In this document: in pieces, positions 48,016 through 56,779 of the stretch
How positions within the stretch are numbered: position 1 is the first letter of the stretch
Layout of the letters: each line of letters opens with the position of its first letter
NCBI RefSeq assembly: GCF_001625445.1
Contig: NZ_LWHG01000029.1
Span: forward strand, 362,324 to 426,323
Length of the DNA: 64,000 bases
Reading direction: 5' to 3'
Source of the DNA: Haladaptatus sp. R4
GTDB lineage: Archaea > Halobacteriota > Halobacteria > Halobacteriales > Haladaptataceae
The notes under the pieces: model-generated
The model's database searches: none
What the model was told of the DNA's origin: nothing
The model's input: only the letters and a program-made list of their open reading frames with translations
Translations under genes and position numbers: made by a program

Positions 48016-48129
48016 ACGACCAGCATGTTTCCCGTTCGCTCATTTATATCTTCCGTAACATCCGATTTCATCCGCCACGTTCGAACGTCGCGGCTCGCAC
48101 GAACCACCATTAAAGCGCTCGCAACGTAC

Positions 48130-48150
48130 CTGTTCTGAAATGGGGAACAG
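48130..48150. promoter_or_regulatory. CTGTTC-N9-GAACAG dyad
   Basis: Same total length and nearly the same arms as the dyad at 15794-15814 before the first IclR gene. It may be a second target of that regulator, here controlling the ATPase-led ABC operon. Confidence 0.4.
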
Positions 48151-48512
48151 ACTGCCGACGTGTTCGCCCCGCCCTCCCATCGTGAAAAACGGCGTAGAGT
48201 GGGGATTTTCGGCTGATCGATGATTATATTCGATTTTGATCCAGTATTCTCTCCCTTCCAATTGCGAACGATCCTATGGCTGTAATGGCAAACGACAACC
48301 GGCCGACGGAGCCGACTTCGTTCGTCCCGGTACGTCGAATTCGCCATCGGCAGTACTTCGGGTGAAATACAGAACGCGGGGCCAGCACGGAACGACCGGG
48401 AAATCGCGTCGTCACCCCGATAGAACGCCCGTTGCTGATCGGGACCGCGCTGTTCGGATGATTTCATCTCGTATCCCTGCAAATACTCTGTTACCCATCG
48501 TCGAACCCCTTG

Positions 48513-48573
48513 TTCTCGGATGTAGAACGAATTACTACTGTCAATTATCATTTTCTTCCAAACATTTTTTAAA
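48513..48573 (+). promoter_or_regulatory. Promoter of exported GH3 gene: TTCT-N7-AGAA site and TATA box
   Basis: TTCTCGGATGTAGAA (48513-48527; arms extend to GTTCT/AGAAC) lies 37 bp before TTTTTTAAA (48565-48573), which is about 34 bp before the ATG at 48607. The arrangement mirrors the promoter of the other GH3 gene. Confidence 0.55.
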
Positions 48574-48606
48574 GTGTACTACAAGGTGTTCCAAGAGGCA
48601 TCAGCA

Positions 48607-51543
48607 ATGGTCGATACTAGCCGCCGAACGGTACTTGCAGCTATCAGTGCAGGTTCGGCACTGTCACTCAGCAGCGGGGCAGCGAGCGCGGAAACCGACG
48701 ACGGGACGGAGAACGGGTGGTCGGACGATTCGGGCGAAGACGTGGACGAACGCGTCGCGGCGCTCGTTTCACGACTCACCTTCGACGAGAAACTGACGCT
48801 CCTTCACCAGTACCAACCGCCGATTCCGCGTCTCGATATGGACGCGTTTCGGACAGGGACCGAGGCATTACACGGAGTTTCTTGGTTGGGCGAGGCGACC
48901 GTCTTTCCGCAACCCATCGGACTCGGGAGCACGTGGGACCCGGACATGGTGGAGCGCGTCGGAAGCGCGGTCGGCGACGAAGTGCGCGGCAAGCACAACG
49001 TCACCCCGAGCGCCGCCGGGCTAAACGTCTGGGCACCGACCGTGGACCCCCTTCGGGACCCCCGAGCGGGACGAAACGAAGAGGGATACTCCGAGGACCC
49101 GCTCCTGAGCGGCGAGTTGGCGCTCGGATACACGAGCGGTCTGTCCGGCGATGATCCGTACTACCTGAAGACGGCACCGTCGCTGAAACACTTCTTCGCG
49201 TACAACAACGAAACCGACCGTACCACCACCAACGCAGAGTTACCGCCGAGATTACTCCACGACTACTATCTGCAGTTCTTCCGCCCGCCGGTCGAAGCGG
49301 GGACCGCGGTCGGCGTCATGGCCTCGTACAACCTCGTCAACGGACGACCGAATACCGTGTCGCCGCTCCTCGACCGGGTCGTCCGCGACTGGGCACCGGA
49401 CGGATCGACCGTCATGAACGTGAGCGACGCGTGGGCTCCGGAGAACCTGACCGGAGCGCAGGCGTACTTCGACACCAAGGCGAAAGCGCGCGCCGCCGCG
49501 TTGGTCGCGGGGTTGGACGTCTTCACGGAACACGGCCCGGACGACACGACGACCGTGGAGGCGCTTTCCGAAGCGGTCGATCGGGGGATTTTGAGCGAAA
49601 ACGAGATCGACGCGGCGGTCGGCCACGTCCTCTCGGTTCGGTTCCGCCTCGGGGAGTTCGACCGGGAAACCCCGTACGACGACCTCACGGACGAGGTCGT
49701 CGGCGCACCCGAACACCGTGAACTCGCCCGGAAAGCCGCACAGGAGGGAACGGTGTTGCTCAAAAACGACGACGGAGGGTTACCGCTATCGGACGAACGA
49801 TCCGTCGCCGTCGTCGGTCCGCTCGCCGACAGCGTGTTCACCGACTGGTACAGCGGGACGCCGCCGTATCGAATCACGGCCGAGGAGGGCATCCGCGACC
49901 GAATCGGTGCCGATAACGTCACGACCGCGCAAGGAATCGACCGCGTCGCGCTTCGGGAGACTTCCTCCGGAAGCTACGTGACGGCTGGCGTGAGTCCCGG
50001 CGGTGGTGGACTCTACCTGTCGGATCGGAACGCGCCCGGCGTTCAGCAGTTCGACGCGGCACAGTGGAGTTCCGACGCCTGGACGCTCCGGGCGACGGGG
50101 AACAACCGCTACGTCACCGTCGAGGACGGGCAGTTGATCAACTCCGCCGAGAAGCCCTACGGCTGGGAGGAGGTCGCGGAAGCGTTCGAGTTCGTCCGAC
50201 TGGACGACGGTTCGACGGCGCTCCGCCACCGAAAAACGGACGCCTTCGTCACGGCGGCGGACGGCGGACTGGCCGTGGATGGCGAGGAGCAGTCCGACGC
50301 CGCACGGTTCGACGTCGAGCGACGTCGAAAGCGGCGTTCAGGACGCGGCTCGAACGGCCCGCGACGCCGACGTCGCCGTCCTCGTCGTCGGTACTCATCC
50401 CCTCATCGGTGCCCGCGAAACCCACGACCGCGATGACCTCGACCTGCCGGAGTCACAGCGACGGTTGATCGAAGCGGTGACGAACGCCAACCGGCGAACC
50501 GTGCTGGTGCTCCAGAGTAGCTATCCCGTCGCCATCAACTGGGCCGACCGGCACACGCCGTCCATCCTGTGGACCTCACACGCCGGGCAGGAGTCGGTCG
50601 TGCGCTCGCGGACGTCTTGTTCGGCGACGTTTCGCCGTCCGGTCGGCTTCCCCAGACGTGGCCCCGCTCGGCCGACGGGCTTCCGGACATCGAGGAATAC
50701 AACATCGCTCGAACCGGGATGACGTACCGCTACGGGCAGGACAACCCGCTCTACGCGTTCGGTCACGGACTGTCGTACTCGTCGTTCCGGTACGACAACC
50801 TCCGCATCTCACCGCGCTCACACCTGTCTCCCGGCGAAACGGCGACCGTGAAAGTCAGGGTCACCAACACGGGCTCGATGGCGGCCGACGACGTCGTCCA
50901 GTTGTACAGCCGTCAGCGCCGGTCGCGCACCCGGCAACCGGACCAAGTGCTGTGCGGGTTCGAGCGCGTCCGGCTCGAACCGGGCGAACGCACGTGCATC
51001 GAGTTCGAACTCGCCTACGACGAGTTCTCGTTCTGGGACGTCACGCGGAACCGCCGGGTCGTCGAGCGTGCTACACACGACGTGGCAATCGGGTCGGCAT
51101 CCGATGACCTCGGTCCGCGCAGGACGCTCCGCGTGGACGGCGAACGGATCCCGCAGCGCGACCTGTCCGAGGAAACCCGTACCGTCGATGCCGACGATTG
51201 GTCGTGGTCGTCGATCGAACTGCTGGACAAGTCGAAGGCCGACGGAACCACCGTCGGCTTCTCCGACGGTTCGTGGGTCGCGTTCGAGGACGTCGATTTG
51301 CGCGACCGTCCGGAAGAAGCGTCGGTGTCGGTCGCTCGGGAGGAGGGAGGTTCGGCGACGGTCGAACTCCGGCTTGGCTCCCCCGACGGACGCCTGTTGG
51401 GTTCGGCCGACGTTCCCTCCACGGGCGACGTCTACGAGTACGAACGAGTGACGACGGCGCTTCGCGGAGCGACGGGCGGCCATCGAACGGTGTATCTGGT
51501 CGCGCGCGGCGAATTCCGTGCGCACACCGTCCAGTTCGACTGA
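48607..51543 (+). CDS. Exported GH3 beta-glucosidase with inserted beta-trefoil-like and C-terminal CBM6-like domains; two frameshifts
   Basis: About 978 residues once an extra base (near 50330) and a missing base (near 50592) are corrected. Tat-type signal 'TSRRTVLAAISAGSALSL' without lipobox predicts secretion. GH3 barrel: 'RLTFDEKLTLLHQY', 'TEALHGVSWLGEATVFPQPI', 'APSLKHFFAYNNETDRTTT', nucleophile Asp in 'TVMNVSDAWAPENL'. Inside the C domain an extra segment of about 110 residues ('SGSYVTAGVSPGGGGLYLSD' to 'TALRHRKTDAFVTAADGG') has the rhythm of a fascin-like beta-trefoil. 'VLVVGTHPLIGARETHDRDD' and 'YAFGHGLSYSSFRY' follow. The last 110 residues look like a CBM6-type domain ('GGHRTVYLVARGEFRAHTV'). 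Confidence 0.82.
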
Positions 51544-51585
51544 AACGTCCCCGGATGTCGGAGGATTTCATCCGGTATCGCTGAC

Positions 51586-51613
51586 GGCGCGACTCGTGGC
51601 CACGAGTCGCGCC
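51586..51613 (+). terminator. Perfect 14-bp-stem hairpin after the exported GH3 gene
   Basis: GGCGCGACTCGTGG directly followed by its reverse complement, starting 43 bp after the GH3 stop. No T-run follows, but position and strength make it the likely 3' end structure of the GH3 transcript. Confidence 0.5.
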
Positions 51614-51656
51614 CGACGAGCAACGCGGGACGAACGATCATCGGTTTTGACTCACA

Positions 51657-52155
51657 ATGAGCAAACGAGAACACAGCGGCGAGAGAGACGGAACGGAATC
51701 GACATCGGAAGGAACGGAATCGACATCGGGACCAAAATCGGAACCTAAATCGGAATCGACGCCCGACGCGGCCACAGGACCTCAGTCGTCGGGATACACC
51801 CGCCGAAACGTCATTCGGATGGCAGGGGCAACCGGCATCGGTTCGTCGTCGCGGGAACGGCAGGAACCGCGACTGCCGACGACGACCCGACCGAAACCGG
51901 AGCGGACAGATCACCGCTGTCCCTGTGGTACGAATCGCCCGCCAGCGAGTGGTTGGAGGCGCTCCCGCTCGGCAACGGCCGACTCGGGGCGATGGTGTAC
52001 TGGACCCCTCGGACCGAGAGAATTCGGCTGAACGAGGAGACCATCTGGGCGGGGGGATTCGACGAGGAGTCGAAGAACAATCCGAACGCGACGAGACGGA
52101 CAACAGCGCGAAAAAGGAAGTGACGGTTCCGGTTCGGTCCAACGACGGGGAGTAG
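51657..52155 (+). pseudogene. Remnant of an exported GH95 glycosidase gene
   Basis: Starts with an acidic, repetitive leader and a Tat motif ('[16 protein letters not shown]'). After a frameshift near 51840 the sequence becomes the start of a GH95 (alpha-L-fucosidase/galactosidase) domain: '[20 protein letters not shown]', 'GRLGAMVYW', '[12 protein letters not shown]'. After only about 60 residues of that domain it ends. A different frame then gives '[17 protein letters not shown]' and a TAG at 52155, which may be the old C-terminus, in which case most of the gene has been deleted internally. A GH95 enzyme normally has over 700 residues. Confidence 0.7.
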
Positions 52156-52168
52156 TCTCCGTCTTTTT

Positions 52169-55100
52169 TCAGGCGTCCCCGTCGAATCGCGTCCGAGCGA
52201 GCGCCATCGGGTCGTCCTCCCCGACCGCGAACGGACGGAGGAGGTACTCGAACGACGTTTCTTCCGGTTGGACTTGGAACTCGTCGTATGGTTCGACCGG
52301 CGTTCCGCCGACGCCGGAAACGCGGTGATCGAGGTTGAACGCCACCGATCCGCGGTCTTCGAGTTCGTACTCGTGTTCGGCTTCCGCGAGGTTCGAGAAG
52401 CGATTCAGGCTCACGTTCATGGGCTCGTCCGTCGCGGCGGCGAGCAGTCCGACCCCGTCGTCGTCCGAGAGGGTCGCCCAGCGGGTATCCGCCTTGTTCC
52501 CGTTGTCCGTCGGCGGGATGTACGGGACGTACTGCTCGGCGACCGTTCCCGAGTACCGTCCGATATCGACGCCCGTCTTCCGGTCGGGATACGTCTCCTG
52601 CGGTCCGCGGCCGTACCATTCGAACCGGTCGAAACTGCTCGGCGCTTCGACCTGCAGGCCTACTTTCGGCAGGTAGTCGGTGACGACGTCCCGCAACTCC
52701 GCGTTCGGCGTGGCATCGACGCCGACGGTAACCGCACCGTTTCCGAAGACGCGGAACCTGTAGGTCGTCTCGAATCCAGCGGCTTTCCCTCCCGACTTCG
52801 CCTTCGCGCCCTTCGCGAAGCTCTCCACGTCCACTTCCACCAGCGAATCGTCCGGTTGCTCGACCGATACGGCCTCGACGACGTTTTCGACCGAATCCAG
52901 TCCGGCCGTCTTCCAACTCGTGGCCTGTTCGCTTCCCCACGTCTGCACCTCGTTCATGATGGGTGCGCGCCACGCGTTGAACAACGGCCCGCGTTCGAGC
53001 AGTTCCGTCCCCTCGTACCGCATCGAGGTGATGGTCCCGACGTCGGTGTCGAACCGGTACTCGAACCCGTCGCCCGTGACGACCACCTCGGCGTTCGTTT
53101 CGGAAACGTCGAGCGACGGAAGGCTACCGAGGGACGGCGACCGTCTCCCTTCCGCTTCGAGTGGCAGTTCGAATTGCTCGCGGGACACCTCGTAGTCGGC
53201 CTCGGCGTACGCCGACGCTTCCGGGTTGCTGAACGAAACGTTCAGCCAGTATTCGATTCCGGGGGTCGGTTCGCGCGGTTCCTCGAACGGAACCCGAACC
53301 ACCCGCGTCTCGCCGGGTTCGATGTCCACATCGAGTTCGCCCGTCTGCACCGTCTCGTCGTCGGCGACGAGTTCCCATCGGCAGTTCACCGCAGCCGTAT
53401 TCGTGAAGTTGTAGTGATTGGTTACGTACAGCTCGCCGTCTCTCAGGTCCGCCGGTGCGGCTTTTACGGGCTGTTGGCTGTGTTTGAGCTGCCAGAGTTC
53501 CGGTTGTGGCTCGCGGTCGGACCAGACCATCCCGTTGATGCAGAACGGGTTGCCGTCGTAGAAGGCGTACTCCACGCTCTCGCCGTCCACCGTCGTCGTC
53601 CGCGTCACGTCCTGATTGACCCAGTCCCAGATGTACCCGCCTTGGAGACTCTTGTCGCGGAGCAGTCCCGCGAAGGTGTAGCTCAGGACGCCCTCGTCGG
53701 CCGCGATATCGCCCACGTCGTCCACCTCGTCCCCGGAGAGGGCACGGTCGATGACGTGGATGGCGTCGACCGTCACGTCGAAACCGTTCTTCCGGTTCCT
53801 ACCGAACGCGGGACCGACGCGAACCGACTTCGACTTCACGTCGAAGGACCCGAGCGCGTGGCCGATTTCTGTCCACGCGCTCGCCGTCGAGGTACAACCG
53901 CAACCGACCGCCGTCGCGGACGAGAACGAGCGTGTGCCACTCGTCGCTGTCCGCGGCCGTGGCCGCCACGGAACCGCCGCCAGCGGCGGCTTTTCCACCG
54001 AGTCTGACCCGACCGTTCCCGTCGAGGCCCAACACCGTTCGGTCCTCCATCGAAACGAGGTCGATGCCCGTCCCCGGTTCGACGCCCTCGAACGTCAGTG
54101 CGACCGTGAAATCGCCGGACGCGAAATCCGACGCGTCGGTCGGGAAGTCGATGTAATCGCCGTCGCGGAACGTGACGCTTCCGCCCGTTCGCCCGACACC
54201 GACCGTCGGCGACCCGACCAGCACGCCGTCGTTTCCGCTCCCGCTCCCGTCGCGTGCTTTCCTGACCGTCGGTTGGATGTACTCCGACCACATCCGATGG
54301 ACCAGGCCCAGACTGGTTCCCATAGCGTGATTGTACTCGCCCATCACGACCGGACGCTTGCCGTCGCCGGGTGACCCGTCGCCCGCCGTCTTGTCGCCGA
54401 ACCGCGGACTGTCGCTCACGTCGTTCCCCGCCGCGAGGTCGAGAAGCGTGTCGAGACCGATGTAGCGCGGACCGAGCATGTCCGCGTACTCGATGTCCCA
54501 ACCGCCGTGATTCGGCTGGTGGTACAGGAGTCTGTCGGGCGCGAGCGCCTCGATGCCGTCCTCGTCGAACGATTCGGCCGGTTCGGGTGCGAGGCGTGCC
54601 GCGTCCGCCGTGCTGTCCGGAACGTGCGGGTCGTCGGACCCGACCGCCAGCGCGGCCATGTTGATGTGCTCGGCGGCGGTCCCCGCCTCGTTCCCCGTGG
54701 ACCACGCGAAGATGGATGCGTGGTTGCGGTCCCGGAGGAGCATCCGCCGGAAGCGCTCGACCGTCTGCTCGTGGAAGGCTGTCGTCTGGGCCAGAATTCC
54801 CTCCCACCAGTGGGTCTCACAGCACACCTCGCTCATCACGTAAATTCCGTATTCGTCGGCGAGTCGGAGGTACGTCGGATCGTTCGGGTAGTGAGAGGTT
54901 CGGACGGAGTTGACGTTGAACTGCTTCATCCGCTCGAAGTCCGCCCGCATCGTCTCGACGGGGAGCGTCCGTCCCGAATCGGGGTCGGTCTCGTGGCGGT
55001 TCGTCCCGCCGAGGTTTACCGGTTCGCCGTTGACCAGCACCTGTGCGCCGGGACCGCCGCGGTTCACCTCGTAGGTCCGGAACCCGACCTTGTCGAGCAC

Positions 55101-56341
55101 GACCTCCGTCGTCCGCCCGTTCTCGGCCACCAGTTCGAGCACGAGCGTGTAGAGGTTCGGGTGTTCGGCCGACCACTGTTTCGGGGCGTCCACGTCGGTT
55201 TCCAGCGTCACCACCCCGCCGTCGGAATCGACGCCGTCGCGCCCGATAGCTCGACTTTCTTCGGTCCTCGTCCGTCGCCACAGTCCACGGAAGCGCTCCC
55301 TTCGTCGTCATCCTCGGGTTCGTACAGGGTTCCGCGAACCTCGTACCTGCCGCAGGGGCCGCCGTAGTTCGCGAGTTCGGCGGTGACTCGGAGGTGGCCG
55401 TCCTCGTACTCGTCGTCCAGTCCCGATTCGACGTCGAAATCCCTGACGTGCACCTTCGGCATCGAGAACAGGTAGACGCTCCGGTAGATGCCCGAGTATC
55501 GGAACATGTCGATGGTCTCCATCGCCTCTCCGTCCGAGAAGCGGTACACCTGCACCGTCAGTCGGTGTTCCTCGCCCGACGTGACGTGGTCCGTGATGTC
55601 GAACTCGCCCGGCGTCATCGACCCCTGCTGGAAGCCGACGTACTCGCCGTCCACCCAGACGAAGTACGCCTGTTTGACGCCCTCGAAGTGGAGGAACGTC
55701 TCTCGCCCGTCCCAGTCCTCCGGGACGTCGAACGTCCGGCGATACGTGCCCGTGGGGTTGATGTCGGGGATATCGACGGTGCCGTCGTCGCCCGGTACCA
55801 AGTCCCCTTCGAGCGGCGGGTCGTAGTTCACCCACGTCTCCTGCCAGTTCGTGTAGATGTACTGGCCGTATCCCTCGACCTGCCACGGTCGGGGAACGGT
55901 GATGTCCTCCCACTCCGTTTCGTCGTGCGTCGATGGCCGTTCGTCGGGACGCTCGTAGAACGCGAACTCCCAGTCGCCGTTCAGTAGTTCGAAGTACGCT
56001 GACTCCGCGAATCGCTCCTCGAACGCCGTGAACGGTTCGTCGGCGCGACGGGCGGTTTCGGCGGACTCGTACGGTACCGTCGGCGTGGTGTGCGTGGGTT
56101 CGCGGTGTTGTGCGAACACGCTCGGGTCCTCGATGTAGTCGGTCAAGTTCTCTATCCGTCCGGGGCCGCCCCCCTCCGTCTCCGGTGTGTCCGGTGCGGA
56201 CGGTTCGACCGCCGCCGCTCGGTTCACCTCGGTAGAGGCCAGCGGGACGAGCGCACCCGCCCCCGTCATCTGTAGGAACGTTCGTCGTGTCGCCCTCGTT
56301 CGGCTCTGCGTCTCGGAACTCCGTGAATCGTTCTTGCTCAT
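52169..56341 (-). CDS. Exported GH2 beta-galactosidase with LamG-like domain nested in the catalytic barrel; two frameshifts
   Basis: About 1390 residues, well above the roughly 1020 of LacZ. Tat signal 'ATRRTFLQMTGAGALVPLAS'. Order: sugar-binding domain ('WEDITVPRPWQVEGYG', 'TYRRTFDVPEDWDGRETFLH', 'YFVWVDGEYVGFQQGSMTPG'), Ig-like domain, barrel with acid/base Glu in 'IFAWSTGNEAGTAAEH' and nucleophile Glu in 'VVMGEYNHAMGTSLG'. Directly after the nucleophile comes about 165 residues of LamG-like jelly roll ('SVTFRDGDYIDFPTD', 'WHTLVLVRDGGRLRLYLDGE'). The barrel then resumes ('LQGGYIWDWVNQ') and a LacZ small-chain domain follows. Frameshifts near 55235 (missing base) and 53880 (extra base) cancel. 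Confidence 0.85.
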
Positions 56342-56705
56342 TCGTATACCTCCGGCTAGAAAACCGCGCGTCGCCGTTTTCTACCCGTTGGGAAACAAAT
56401 AGTGAGCAGTACTATTTAAAATATATTGGGGCTAATTTTTCATATTCGTTCACGAATGATACAATGGAACGGTCGGTCACTATACCGCGGAACGGCCACC
56501 AAACTGTCCACTGTTATGCATATCAGGGAACGACAAAACGACACTCGGATTTTCTCCTTTACTCGAAGCATATGACAAAATACTGCCTTTTTGTATGATT
56601 TTTTACTACTCTCTAGAATAATATTCGACGACTCTGGACTATTTAAAAACGTATGTCAACAACCATACGACAGTGGTTCTCCATCCTCGGTACGGTGATC
56701 CGTTC

Positions 56706-56757
56706 CACCGGTACGGCACCGGTACGGCACCGGTACGGCACCGGTACAGCACCGGTC
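56706..56757. repeat. 11-bp tandem repeat array
   Basis: CACCGGTACGG occurs at 56706, 56717 and 56728, then CACCGGTACAG at 56739 and a partial CACCGGT at 56750. The array sits directly beside the hairpin at the end of the SMC-related gene. Confidence 0.85.
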
Positions 56758-56779
56758 GACGCGCTCGACGAGCGCGTCG
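56757..56779 (-). terminator. Hairpin at the end of the SMC-related gene
   Basis: CGACGCGCTCG-A-CGAGCGCGTCG, a perfect 11-bp stem immediately after the stop codon. It should form at the transcript's 3' end. Confidence 0.5.

Larger units (their letters stand above)
48016..48606. other. Long divergent promoter region (ABC operon / GH3)
   Basis: 591 bp with no credible gene. It holds a dyad CTGTTC-N9-GAACAG (48130-48150) about 115 bp before the ATPase gene, a TTCT-N7-AGAA dyad (48513-48527) and a TTTTTTAAA box (48565-48573) serving the GH3 gene. Confidence 0.55.
56342..56779. other. Intergenic region with TATA box, dyad, tandem repeat and hairpin
   Basis: About 440 bp between the GH2 start and the end of the SMC-related gene. 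A minus-strand TATATTTTAAATAG (56412-56425) could drive GH2 with a 70-nt leader; a dyad ATTCGT-TC-ACGAAT lies at 56444-56457. The right end has an 11-bp repeat array and a hairpin, listed separately. Confidence 0.5.

Noticed and set aside
48077..48088. ACGTTCGAACGT perfect 12-bp palindrome
   Set aside because: Built from very common haloarchaeal tetramers (CGTT/TCGA) and not repeated at other promoters, so chance is likely.
56706..56757. Possible CRISPR-like array
   Set aside because: Units are 11 bp with no spacers between them and no cas genes are present.
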